DNA from: Chloroflexota bacterium
Lineage (GTDB): Bacteria; Chloroflexota; Anaerolineae; Anaerolineales; Villigracilaceae
Reading direction: 5' to 3'
NCBI GenBank assembly: GCA_013388855.1
Contig: JACAEM010000034.1
Coordinates: forward strand, 1-64,000
Length of the DNA: 64,000 nt
Shown: piece by piece, positions 28,704 through 38,097 of the stretch
Layout of the letters: each line of letters opens with the position of its first letter
Numbering within the stretch: position 1 is the stretch's first letter
Notes under the pieces: generated by a model
Databases searched by the model: none
Told to the model about the DNA's origin: nothing
What the model saw: only the letters and a program-made list of their open reading frames with translations
Made by a program: the position numbers and the translations under genes

Positions 28704-30434
28704 GTGAAACGAAACCTTTTTGCTTTACTGTCGCTGTTGGTGCTCGCCAGCATGGTTCTGGCGGCCTGCGGCGGCGGTGCGGCGACTGAAGCGCCTGCTA
28801 CCGAAGAACCAGCGCCTCCCCCCACGGAAGCGCCTGCCACCGAGGCCCCCACTGAAGCCCCAGCCATGCCTGAATTCGAGGGTAAATCCTTGATGGCGGC
28901 TGACTGCGATTCGACCGGCATCATCAAGGGCGTGGAGGCCACCGGTCAATATGAAGTGACCTTCACCCTGTGCCAGCCCGATCCCGCCTTCCTCTCGAAG
29001 ATTGCCTTCAGCGTGTATGGCATCTATCCCGAGGAATGGCTTGAAGCCACTGCCGGCGCGGAAGGCCGCACCAGCGAAGGTCTTGAGAAACCCATCGGCA
29101 CCGGTCCCTACATGGTCAGCGAGTGGAACCGCGGCGAAAGTATCACCTTCACCGCCAATCCCAACTACTGGGGCGATGCGCCCGCGGCAGAGACGCTGGT
29201 CTTCCGCTGGTCGACCGAGTCCGCCGCCCGCCTGCTTGAGTTACAGTCCGGCACAGTGGATGCCATCGACAATGTCGGTCCCGAAGATTTCGAGACCGTC
29301 AGCAATGACGCGAACCTCAAACTGATGGAACGCCCGGCATTGAACACCTTCTATATTGCGATGACCAACACATTTGCGCCGTTCGATAATCAGGCTGTTC
29401 GTCAGGCGATTGCCAAGGGTATTGACCGTCAGCGCATCGTGGACACCTTCTATCCTCCCGGATCCGAGGTCGCTTCCCACTTCACTCCCTGCGCCATCCC
29501 CAACGCCTGTGTTGGAGATCCCTGGTATGAATTCGATCCGGAGGCCGCCCGCGCTGAATTGGCTGCCGCCGGTTTCCCCGATGGTTTCAAGACCAAGCTG
29601 TACTATCGTGACGTGGTTCGCGGCTATCTGCCGCAGGTCAGCAATGTGGCTCAGGACATCCAGGCTCAGTTGAAGGAAAACCTCAACATCGATGCTGAGA
29701 TCGTCGTCATGGAATCCGGCGCCTTCATCGAAGAGTCCTCAGCCGGACGCCTCGATGGCTTCTACCTGCTCGGTTGGGGCGCAGATTTCCCGCATGTGAC
29801 CAACTTCTTGGATTACCACTTTGGCGCCGCCAACCCGCAATTTGGCAACCAGTCGCCAACCTACACCGAAATTTTGGCGCAAGCCGCCCAGATCGCGGAC
29901 GTAGCCGAAGCTGCTCCCCTGTACGAACAGGCGAACAACGCCATCCGCGAATATGTTCCGATGATCCCTGTGGCTCATGGTGGGTCCGGAACCGCCTGGC
30001 GCGCTGATGTGACCAACCCGCAAGCCAGCCCGCTCAGCAATGAGGTCTTCTATGTTTCCGATCCCGGTGGGCGCGATGTCTTCGTCTGGATGCAAAACGC
30101 TGAACCGATCAGCCTGTTCTGCGCTGACGAGACCGACGGCGAATCTCTGCGTGCCTGCGAACAGGTTGTGGAAGCTCTCTACAGCTACGAGATCAACGGC
30201 ACTGCAGTCGAGCCTGCCCTGGCTGAGTCTTGTGAACCGAATGACACGCTGGACGTTTGGGTCTGCACCCTGCGCCAGGGCGTGACCTTCCACGATGGCA
30301 CGACCTTCGACGCGAACGATGTGGTGGCAACCTTCACCATGGGTCTCGATGCTTCGTCACCGCTCCACAAGGGCAATACGAATGTGTTCGAGTACTACGA
30401 CTATCTCTGGGGCTTGATGAACAAGCCCCAATAG
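28704..30434 (+). CDS. Family-5 peptide/nickel-type ABC transporter solute-binding lipoprotein, circularly permuted order
   Basis: GTG start; lipobox VLAACGGG; GVEATGQYEVTFTLCQPDPAFLSKIA...GTGPYMVSEWNRGESITFTANPNYWGD at the N-terminus, while EPISLFCADETDGESLRACEQVVEALYSYEINGTAVEPALAESCEP...GVTFHDGTTFDANDVVATF is at the C-terminus. Confidence 0.9.
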   Translation: MKRNLFALLSLLVLASMVLAACGGGAATEAPATEEPAPPPTEAPATEAPTEAPAMPEFEGKSLMAADCDSTGIIKGVEATGQYEVTFTLCQPDPAFLSKIAFSVYGIYPEEWLEATAGAEGRTSEGLEKPIGTGPYMVSEWNRGESITFTANPNYWGDAPAAETLVFRWSTESAARLLELQSGTVDAIDNVGPEDFETVSNDANLKLMERPALNTFYIAMTNTFAPFDNQAVRQAIAKGIDRQRIVDTFYPPGSEVASHFTPCAIPNACVGDPWYEFDPEAARAELAAAGFPDGFKTKLYYRDVVRGYLPQVSNVAQDIQAQLKENLNIDAEIVVMESGAFIEESSAGRLDGFYLLGWGADFPHVTNFLDYHFGAANPQFGNQSPTYTEILAQAAQIADVAEAAPLYEQANNAIREYVPMIPVAHGGSGTAWRADVTNPQASPLSNEVFYVSDPGGRDVFVWMQNAEPISLFCADETDGESLRACEQVVEALYSYEINGTAVEPALAESCEPNDTLDVWVCTLRQGVTFHDGTTFDANDVVATFTMGLDASSPLHKGNTNVFEYYDYLWGLMNKPQ

Positions 30435-30508
30435 TCGGGAGAAACCTTGCAAGACATACGGGATGGCAGAATATTGCCATCCCGTATTCGCAAAGGAGAG
30501 CTGGTTAA

Positions 30509-31588
30509 ATGGTTCAATACCTGTTACGGCGTGTCATAGCATCCATCCCGGTATTATTTGGAATTTTGATCGTTACATTCATTATCGCGCGTGTGATTCC
30601 CGGCGATCCCTGCCGCGCCATTCTCGGAGAAAAAGCCACGGCGGAGATTTGCGAACGTTTTATCGAACTGCATGGACTGGACAGACCCATCCATGAACAA
30701 CTCTTCATTTACATGGGTGAGGTTCTGCGCGGTGATTTTGGAGAGTCCATTCGCTTCAGCATGCCTGTTACACGTCTGCTGATCGAACGCCTCCCTACGA
30801 CCGTCGAATTGAGCATCTCGGCCCTTTTGGTAAGCCTTGTTATTGGCATTCCTCTTGGTATTATTTCTGCGGTAAAACATAATTCCTACATCGATGTAAT
30901 TACAATGGTATGGGCAAATATAGGAGTCTCAGTGCCCGTGTTCCTGCTCGGACTGATGCTGGCATATGTATTTTCCCTCCTATTGAAGGATACCCCGTTC
31001 TGGCTCCCCCCATCCGGGCGCGTCAGCCCGGGAGTCCCCGACGACCCCTTTTACGAAGTCTGGAAATTGACGGTACCCGAATCCGGGTTTTTGCCGGCAT
31101 TCTACCAGTTCATCAGCAGGCTCAACATCCTGAACGCCTTGTTGACATCCAACTGGGAACTTCTCAAAGACTCGATCAAACATCTCATCCTGCCGTCGTT
31201 AGCACTCGGCACAATCCCCATGGCATTGATTGCCCGCATGGCACGCTCCGCCATGCTCGACGTGCTTGGGCAGGATTACATCCGCACTGCGCGCGCCAAA
31301 GGATTACGGCAACGCGTGGTTGTAATGAAACATGCCTTTCGGAACGCGCTGCTCCCGCTCGTGACAATCATCGGGCTTTCATTGGGAAGCCTGCTCGGCG
31401 GTGCAGTCCTGACCGAAACGATCTTCGGACTCTCCGGCGTGGGACGCACCTTGTTCGAAGCAATCACCGCACGCGACTACGGTATCGTCCAGGCATTTAC
31501 AGTTGTGATCGCCGTCTTCTTTGTAATCATTAACCTGCTCGTAGACCTCTCCTACAGCTACCTCGATCCCCGTATCCGGCTTGAATAG
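30509..31588 (+). CDS. ABC transporter permease (DppB type)
   Basis: MVQYLLRRVIASIPVLFGILIVTFIIARVIPGDPCRAILGE...LGQDYIRTARAKGLRQRVVVMKHAFRNALLPLVTIIGLSLG EAA loop. Confidence 0.94.
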   Translation: MVQYLLRRVIASIPVLFGILIVTFIIARVIPGDPCRAILGEKATAEICERFIELHGLDRPIHEQLFIYMGEVLRGDFGESIRFSMPVTRLLIERLPTTVELSISALLVSLVIGIPLGIISAVKHNSYIDVITMVWANIGVSVPVFLLGLMLAYVFSLLLKDTPFWLPPSGRVSPGVPDDPFYEVWKLTVPESGFLPAFYQFISRLNILNALLTSNWELLKDSIKHLILPSLALGTIPMALIARMARSAMLDVLGQDYIRTARAKGLRQRVVVMKHAFRNALLPLVTIIGLSLGSLLGGAVLTETIFGLSGVGRTLFEAITARDYGIVQAFTVVIAVFFVIINLLVDLSYSYLDPRIRLE

Positions 31589-31596
31589 GTCGATCC

Positions 31597-32553
31597 ATGA
31601 CAAACGCTGAAAACAAAATCGCAACGCTAGACGCAGAAGGCATTTCCCTCAAGTCGGTTAGTTTATGGCAAATTACATGGCGGAGGTTATTTCGCCGCCT
31701 ATCTGCCGTTGTCGGGATGATAGTACTGGGCGTCTTGATCGTGATCGCGCTCACTGCACAATGGCTGGCACCATATGACCCGATCGTCCCCATGATGGAC
31801 CTGACTCCTCCGGAGCCTGTCAAGGCGCGTCAGGATCCGTGCATTCATCTTTTTGGCTGTCCCAGGGATCAACCTCAACATATCGCAGGCATCGATGGCA
31901 ACGTTCGCGACCAGTTCAGCCGGCTGTTGTACGGCGCCCGCCTGAGCCTGATGATCGGCTTCTCCACCGTGGGGTTTGCCATCATCATCGGAACGATACT
32001 CGGCGCGGTTGCCGGTTATCTTGGCGGCTGGGCGGATAATGTCATCATGCGCTTCATGGACGTGTTACTGGCATTTCCATCCCTGCTCCTGGCGATTGCC
32101 ATCGTCACGGTTCTAGGTCCAGGACTGATTAATGCTCTGCTTGCCATCGGCATTGTCTCCATCCCGGCATACGCACGCGTCGTACGCGCCAGCGTACTAT
32201 CAGTGCGTGAGATGGAATACGTCTCCGCAACGCGCGCCCTGGGTGGGTCGAACATCCAAATCCTGTTCCGCCGCATCCTGCCCAACGCCCTGACACCGCT
32301 GATCGTGCAAGGAACGCTCGGCATCGCCACCGCCATTCTGGATTCCGCCGCGCTCTCCTTCCTCGGTCTCGGCGCACAACCGCCCACCCCGGAATGGGGA
32401 GCCATGCTGGGCGCGGAACGCAATCAAGTCTTCACCGCCCCTCACTTGGTCTTCCTCCCCGGCATCGCCATTGCCCTAACCGTGCTCTCCTTCAACCTTC
32501 TGGGAGATGGACTGCGCGACGCCCTAGACCCGAGATTGGCGCACGTCAGTTGA
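31597..32553 (+). CDS. ABC transporter permease (DppC type)
   Basis: YVSATRALGGSNIQILFRRILPNALTPLIVQGTLGIATAILDSAALSFLGLGAQPPTPEWGAML. Confidence 0.94.
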   Translation: MTNAENKIATLDAEGISLKSVSLWQITWRRLFRRLSAVVGMIVLGVLIVIALTAQWLAPYDPIVPMMDLTPPEPVKARQDPCIHLFGCPRDQPQHIAGIDGNVRDQFSRLLYGARLSLMIGFSTVGFAIIIGTILGAVAGYLGGWADNVIMRFMDVLLAFPSLLLAIAIVTVLGPGLINALLAIGIVSIPAYARVVRASVLSVREMEYVSATRALGGSNIQILFRRILPNALTPLIVQGTLGIATAILDSAALSFLGLGAQPPTPEWGAMLGAERNQVFTAPHLVFLPGIAIALTVLSFNLLGDGLRDALDPRLAHVS

Positions 32554-32572
32554 GACACGTAAAACATCTTAT

Positions 32573-32608
32573 AAAAAGAGCGACGGCTTATCACCGTCGC
32601 TCTTTTTG
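32573..32608. terminator. Bidirectional hairpin terminator
   Basis: aaaaagagcgacgg cttat caccgtcgctcttttt. Confidence 0.75.
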
Positions 32609-32611
32609 GAT

Positions 32612-33301
32612 CTACGAAACGCCTCTCCGTTGGACCCGGAGGCTGGCCGCCATTTCCTTGATTTTCTCGGCCCCGATAAGGACTCCCGCGCCGCCCAATA
32701 TCAGCAGTGGCCCAACGAACGTCATCGCCGCGTTGAACGCGTCCGCGTAGTTGATCCCGTTCCACGTGTGCGTTCCCGCCATCGTATACTGAATGGTCAG
32801 CGTCATGATACCGAGGAGACTTGTCGCCGCGCCGCCTGCCATCCGGTTGTCGTGTCTGTCACTTTTTTCAAAGTCCACACCGCTCCAAATGAACGGGATA
32901 CGAAAAAGCAGGAAGACCACGAGTGTCAACACAGTCGTGTACACGACCGCATCCACCGGCATGGAATTGCCGCGCAACATGCGCGACATATAAATATGGA
33001 AGAAACCGACCACCGCTCCAACGGTCAATGCTTGCAGACACATTGTGTATGCATCAGACGCGCCCTTTACAAGTTTGACCGTTGCCCAAATACCCCAAAC
33101 GCCAATCGCGACCCCTGCGATCACGAACAGGATATATAACCATTGGAAGGACGCGAGCGCTGTCATGCTTCCAAATTTTGTCGGGAAGAGGGCAGCGCAG
33201 GTCGTTCCGACCCCGCCCAGCAGAGTAAAACCGCCTGTCAATGCCATTAGCACGATTCCGATGAAGCGCAGGGTCTTAGCAAAGAAACTATTATGGGACA
33301 T
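32612..33301 (-). CDS. Integral membrane protein, unknown function
   Basis: 229 aa, multiple hydrophobic segments. Confidence 0.6.
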   Translation of the reverse strand: MSHNSFFAKTLRFIGIVLMALTGGFTLLGGVGTTCAALFPTKFGSMTALASFQWLYILFVIAGVAIGVWGIWATVKLVKGASDAYTMCLQALTVGAVVGFFHIYMSRMLRGNSMPVDAVVYTTVLTLVVFLLFRIPFIWSGVDFEKSDRHDNRMAGGAATSLLGIMTLTIQYTMAGTHTWNGINYADAFNAAMTFVGPLLILGGAGVLIGAEKIKEMAASLRVQRRGVS

Positions 33302-33320
33302 TGTGTATTCCTTTTGTATA

Positions 33321-33354
33321 AAAAAAGCAGGTCACGCTTGAAGCGTGACCTGCA
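33321..33354 (-). terminator. Hairpin terminator on minus strand
   Basis: gcaggtcacgctt/aagcgtgacctgc with a-tract on the left (U-tract in minus transcript). Confidence 0.75.
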
Positions 33355-33356
33355 CG

Positions 33357-33962
33357 TTATCCGAATTTGAAGCCCGCTACAAAACAGGCAGTCATGAGCA
33401 TCAACAGCCCCGGCAATATTTTCAATATTGTTTCCCTCGGGACAATGGGTTTGCCTGCCTTGAGGAACGATAGCAGCAATCCACCCAGACCGATCATCGC
33501 GCCGCCCAAGCCAACCAGCGCAAAAAGCGGATTCATCGTCCCGTTTGCGGCGAGGATGCTCGGCAGGAGGAAGATGGTCATGCCCGCCACGCCGTGGACA
33601 ATGGCGATGATGATCGTCGGCAATTTGTTCTTGATGGGGAGCGAGCGGGTGAAACTTACAGCCGCGAATCCGATGAGGGTAAAGAGCAAGTAGGAGGTCC
33701 GGTATGAAGCGAGGTGCTCCCAGACAAGTCCCAATGAGATGCTCAACGGGATGATGGTCGAGACAATGACTACGATGGGCGAATCCAACACTTCGAAACC
33801 AAGGATGACCATGAGCAATCCCGCCACGAGCAGGACACCGAATCCGATGGTGTAGGCGGTGATGGGAACCGTCCCCAGACCGTCAATGCCCACCGCGACC
33901 TGATAGCCAGCCAACAGGCCCATGAGAAGCAATAGGAGGCGGTCAATGGAGGTCATTTTCAT
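33357..33962 (-). CDS. Integral membrane protein, paralog of 37406..38005
   Basis: IVHGVAGMTIFLLP...LFALVGLGGAMIGLGGLLLSFLKAG shared with IKKIAVPLFHGVAGLVIFIGP...WWVGIGGALIGLGGVALAFITMG in the second protein. Confidence 0.65.
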   Translation of the reverse strand: MKMTSIDRLLLLLMGLLAGYQVAVGIDGLGTVPITAYTIGFGVLLVAGLLMVILGFEVLDSPIVVIVSTIIPLSISLGLVWEHLASYRTSYLLFTLIGFAAVSFTRSLPIKNKLPTIIIAIVHGVAGMTIFLLPSILAANGTMNPLFALVGLGGAMIGLGGLLLSFLKAGKPIVPRETILKILPGLLMLMTACFVAGFKFG

Positions 33963-34005
33963 GATAGGATCCCTCCTCTCTTTGCGAGAGAGGGGTGGGT
34001 TAGGG

Positions 34006-34881
34006 CTAGACCGAAAGCAGGATCATCGAGATGAGCATATACAACGATGCATACTTGAACAAACTGAAGTTGACACGCTCTGACGGGCGGAACACGGTGG
34101 CAAAGGATAGTAACAATAAACCGGAGGAAAGCACCACCAGCAATCGCATAACGCCCGCCTGCACGCCGATCATCACGCCCGCGACGCCGATGCTTGCCGC
34201 GGCAATAATGGATGATAACGCAATAACCGCGCGCGTGGTGTCGAGTCCATACGTGGATGGGAAGGTTGGTACGCCTGCCGCATTGTAATCGTCCGCGAAC
34301 TTGATGCTGAAGGTTAGTGTGTGCGTGGGAATCCAGAACAATACCGCCGCGGCAAGCAGCAAGCCGATGATCTCGATCTCACCCACCGCCAGAACGCGTC
34401 CTGCCAGAATGGGCATGGCACCGGAGATGCCGCCCCACAGGATGCTCCAGCAGGTACGGCGTTTGAGCCACAACGTGTACACAACCACATCGAAAAACCA
34501 GCCCGCGAACACAACTACCCCATACAGAGGATCAATTGCCACCGCCCAACCCACGCCAAGAGTTGTGATCGCCATACCGACAGTGAACACTTCCGCACGG
34601 GTGAGTTCACCTGAGGCGGCGGGACGTTTCTTCGTGCGCTTCATCTTCGCGTCGATGTCGTGGTCGTGCCACATGTTCATGATGGTAGAGCCGCTGATGG
34701 AGAGGAATAGGCTGGCAGACATGACCAGCAGGAGCGCGAGGTCCACCGTTCCGTGCGCGCTCATGTAGCCAGCCACACCGGTGGCTAAGAGCAATCCGGT
34801 TTGAAGCGGTTTGATCAACGTCCAGAATTGGGCAAACTTCACTGAGAATGGCATACTGGATGGTTTTGCAGTGGTGGTCAT
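34006..34881 (-). CDS. ctaB: Protoheme IX farnesyltransferase (heme O synthase)
   Basis: NMWHDHDIDAKMKRTKKRPAASGELTRAEV, GGISGAMPILAGR, FWIPTHTLTFSIKFADDYNAAGVPTFPSTYG. Confidence 0.93.
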   Translation of the reverse strand: MTTTAKPSSMPFSVKFAQFWTLIKPLQTGLLLATGVAGYMSAHGTVDLALLLVMSASLFLSISGSTIMNMWHDHDIDAKMKRTKKRPAASGELTRAEVFTVGMAITTLGVGWAVAIDPLYGVVVFAGWFFDVVVYTLWLKRRTCWSILWGGISGAMPILAGRVLAVGEIEIIGLLLAAAVLFWIPTHTLTFSIKFADDYNAAGVPTFPSTYGLDTTRAVIALSSIIAAASIGVAGVMIGVQAGVMRLLVVLSSGLLLLSFATVFRPSERVNFSLFKYASLYMLISMILLSV

Positions 34882-34954
34882 GGATTCTCCTGAAATACAA
34901 ATAAATGCAAACAGGCAAAAGTATACTTGTCTATGTGTATCCCTGTCCACTTTC

Positions 34955-35851
34955 TTACTTGTCTCTCACACACCGGAACCCGACGCCAGGACTGTAATAG
35001 GTAGGTGTGGCATTATTACGCACCCATAGGCGCAGGTCCATATCGTAGGTGTCCTTCGAGCCGCCGCGCATGAAGCGGTAATGCATCCCTTCGTAAACAT
35101 CTCCCATCCATTGCCAGACGTTGCCCGCCATATCGTAGAGTCCGTATGGAGAGGCAGAATTAAGCGTTTGGTAGTCGCCGTATTTCTTTCCATTGTAAAA
35201 GCCGACGGGACTTGTGCGTGAGCCGAAGGAGTTCATATCTTCGAACGGGTCGCGGCTGGAATAGAAGTTGGCGTTTTCGCGCGCGATCTCGTCACCCCAT
35301 GGGAAAGGACGCGCATCGATGCCACGCCCGGCTTTTTCCCATTCCATTTCTGTAGGAAGACGCCAGTCATAATATTCGCAATAACCCCACGCACCAAACC
35401 AGGTGACCATCGTCATCGGATGATTCTCGTATCCAGGCTGGATCGTGAATCTGCCACCGTCAAATTTGACCCTCTGCGCCGGGTCATTCAGCGGGATGAA
35501 GAGCCAGTCGCCCGCATCGATTCTTTCCTCATGCTTGACTCCGTGAAACTCATCGCCGGGGTAAAAACCGACAATTTGTTCGCCATCGAGTTTGACGTAC
35601 CCGTCGTCAAGCGCCGCGTTGAGGAAATTCACGTACTGGGCAGTGGTCACATCGGTGATCATAATTTCATAAGCGTCGGTCGTTTCAACATCTTCGTGTT
35701 GACCGAAGTAGAATTCTCCCGCGGGGATTTGCGCCCAGGTGTTGGGGTCAATGCCCGTATCGAACGCCGGTATCGGAGCGTTCAGGTCAACAGGGACGCA
35801 TGAGGCGATTAACGCGGCAAACAGGATGAGGCTTGGAAAGAGGCGTTTCAT
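34955..35851 (-). CDS. Formylglycine-generating-enzyme/SUMF1-like lipoprotein
   Basis: LFAALIASC lipobox; IPAGEFYFGQ, DWRLPTEMEWEKAGRGIDARPFPWGDEI, YDMAGNVWQWMGDVYEG, MRGGSKDTYDMDLRLWVRN, GFRCVRD. Confidence 0.88.
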   Translation of the reverse strand: MKRLFPSLILFAALIASCVPVDLNAPIPAFDTGIDPNTWAQIPAGEFYFGQHEDVETTDAYEIMITDVTTAQYVNFLNAALDDGYVKLDGEQIVGFYPGDEFHGVKHEERIDAGDWLFIPLNDPAQRVKFDGGRFTIQPGYENHPMTMVTWFGAWGYCEYYDWRLPTEMEWEKAGRGIDARPFPWGDEIARENANFYSSRDPFEDMNSFGSRTSPVGFYNGKKYGDYQTLNSASPYGLYDMAGNVWQWMGDVYEGMHYRFMRGGSKDTYDMDLRLWVRNNATPTYYSPGVGFRCVRDK

Positions 35852-37377
35852 TGGTTCACCTCCTGCGCAAGTTCGTGAGTCTGCTCTTCTGTCCAGCGTC
35901 CTTTGTTCTTGAACAGGTCGATCAACCTCCAGGCCATTACAACGGCAAGAATCACAAGCAGCGTGCCGAGACCGAAGTCAATCAGATACATCAACAGATT
36001 GACCAGCGGTTGCTGCTCGGCTTCAGTGATGAAGAGCCGTTTCATTTCGAAGACCGTGACTGCGCCGAAGGCAATATCCGAAAGGACGATGATCAGCCAG
36101 CCGTACCATTGCCGAACCCGGCCCTTCAGCCCGATCATGTCACCGTAGTACATGAGGATGATAGTGGCGACGATGGCGGAGAGTACGTGCCAGTGACCGG
36201 TCAGTTCGATGCGCTCCTCACGGGCGGGCCAGACGCGGAATATCTCGTCGAGTTTGACCGCCATGAAAATGCCAATGCCGCTGGTGGTAAAGTTCATGAA
36301 GAGCATCTGCCAGGTGGGGCCAAAGCGGAGTGGGTCGCGCAAGAGTGCGCGCAGTTTCTGCCCGAAGGTCGGTTTGGCGATGCCTGTCGTCCCCTCGCGG
36401 ATGAGTTTTCCCCAACTCCAGATGAGCAGGAAAAGCGCCGCCAGCATGGACGGTGTCGCGCCAACGTAGATGATCATGTGCGCGATGGGTTCCAGCGGTG
36501 TGACCACACCCCATACACCCAGATTAAGCACAATCGTGCCGAGAATCATGAGCGGCATGGCGGCTTTGTGCCATCCGCCCTTGAAGTTGAGCCAGCGCCC
36601 GATGATAAGTGTGATCATAATACAGATCAATGCCAGCATGATGTGCAGGTGCCCGATGACCGAATATTCCATCGTCGTTTTTTCGGGATAACGAATGATG
36701 TTCTCGGCGAGGAAGACCTCAAATCCATTGCCGAAGAACGAACCGGGCACTGCGCCGAACAACGCCGAAATGACGGTGGTCACGGCGGTGGCGAAGAAGG
36801 CGGTGCGCTCGAGGTCAAGTCCGCTTTTGGTGTGGGCATAGGCTTTATCGGTGACGTAGTATTCCGGGTTCCAGGGATAGAGCGCAATACACAACATCAC
36901 ACCAGCAAAGAAGACCAACGACAAGCCAAAGATGTACAATCCGTGGAAGGCCCAATTGTGGCCAAAGTAGGCAAACCCCATGCCGAAAACCATGGTCACG
37001 ATGTAGCCAACCGTGATGATGGCATTGATGGCGGTCTTGAAAAACGGTTTTATCTTCAACAAGCCCGTGATCATATAGGTCTCGATGGCGACAATTGCCA
37101 TGGCAATGGAGTGATACAGGATGATGATGCGTCCCTCACGTTCCGATTGCACGATCTTCATGCCGAGGGCTTTAATGACCACGTCGCGCACGCCCAACTC
37201 CGCCATCGGCCCCGACAACATGCCCCACACGGCAGTGACGACAGCGACCATGGCAATGGCAACCAGGATTAGACCCTTGGTGGAATTAAAAAGATAGTTG
37301 AAGCGGGTTTTGATAAATTGCATTTGGACTTCCTTTTGGTAATTGGCAATTGAACGGGCGCAAACGCCTTGCTTCAA
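35848..37377 (-). CDS. Polytopic His-rich membrane protein, possible distant heme-copper oxidase/NOR-like subunit
   Basis: Many TM segments; ILYHSIAMAIVAIETYM, EYSVIGHLHIMLALICIMITLIIGRW, LTGHWHVLSAIVATIILMYYGDM; beside ctaB. Probable internal start MQFIKTRFNYL. Confidence 0.5.
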   Translation of the reverse strand: MKQGVCARSIANYQKEVQMQFIKTRFNYLFNSTKGLILVAIAMVAVVTAVWGMLSGPMAELGVRDVVIKALGMKIVQSEREGRIIILYHSIAMAIVAIETYMITGLLKIKPFFKTAINAIITVGYIVTMVFGMGFAYFGHNWAFHGLYIFGLSLVFFAGVMLCIALYPWNPEYYVTDKAYAHTKSGLDLERTAFFATAVTTVISALFGAVPGSFFGNGFEVFLAENIIRYPEKTTMEYSVIGHLHIMLALICIMITLIIGRWLNFKGGWHKAAMPLMILGTIVLNLGVWGVVTPLEPIAHMIIYVGATPSMLAALFLLIWSWGKLIREGTTGIAKPTFGQKLRALLRDPLRFGPTWQMLFMNFTTSGIGIFMAVKLDEIFRVWPAREERIELTGHWHVLSAIVATIILMYYGDMIGLKGRVRQWYGWLIIVLSDIAFGAVTVFEMKRLFITEAEQQPLVNLLMYLIDFGLGTLLVILAVVMAWRLIDLFKNKGRWTEEQTHELAQEVNQ

Positions 37378-37405
37378 TTACCAACTACCAATCCCTACCT
37401 GCCAA

Positions 37406-38005
37406 TCATCCCCTCTTCGCAAACCCCAACGCGTACGCGCTGCTCATCAGGAAAAGCAGGGGAGTTAGAATGGTCATGACCAGTTCAGGGCTGAAGAACA
37501 ATAACTGACTTCCCATCGTGATGAATGCCAGCGCGACACCTCCCAGCCCGATCAACGCGCCGCCGATGCCGACCCACCAGAATCCCTTGGGCGCACCCTT
37601 TGCCACGAACGGACCGATGAAAATCACAAGCCCCGCCACACCATGGAAGAGCGGCACAGCGATCTTCTTGAGCGCATCCATCCCGCCGATGCTGGTGATC
37701 GCAATGGCAAGGAAGCCGATTACGGCGAACCACTTGAAATACTTCTTCCAGGAGGGGAAATACTCCTCGGCAAGCCCCATCGAGATTCCCAGCGGAATCA
37801 GGCTCGCAACTGTCAGCACATAGGGTGAAGACAGAATTCCCAACCCCAGGAAGATGAGCAAAAGCCCCGAAACCAAAAGCACCGCAAAGCCCATCAGATA
37901 GTACAGGTTATGCAGTGCCTTGTTCAGGTTGTACCGCTGCCAGAAATACCAGCACAGGTACGCGGCGATCAAGCCGGTGAGCAGAAGGAAGACTTTGTCT
38001 AACAT
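37406..38005 (-). CDS. Integral membrane protein, paralog of 33357..33962
   Basis: MLDKVFLLLTGLIAAYLCWYF...; see paralog; start reassigned to 38005. Confidence 0.65.
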   Translation of the reverse strand: MLDKVFLLLTGLIAAYLCWYFWQRYNLNKALHNLYYLMGFAVLLVSGLLLIFLGLGILSSPYVLTVASLIPLGISMGLAEEYFPSWKKYFKWFAVIGFLAIAITSIGGMDALKKIAVPLFHGVAGLVIFIGPFVAKGAPKGFWWVGIGGALIGLGGVALAFITMGSQLLFFSPELVMTILTPLLFLMSSAYALGFAKRG

Positions 38006-38097
38006 CGCATTCTCCTCGTATGAAATTATCTTTCTTTGTGAATTATTACACAAATACAAAATAAAAACTGTGACTTAGGTCACAATTTCAAGGAGAA

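Noticed and set aside
35833-37272. 479-aa plus-strand ORF opposite the His-rich membrane protein
   Set aside because: Strongly charged shadow of a hydrophobic membrane protein reading frame; no coding support.
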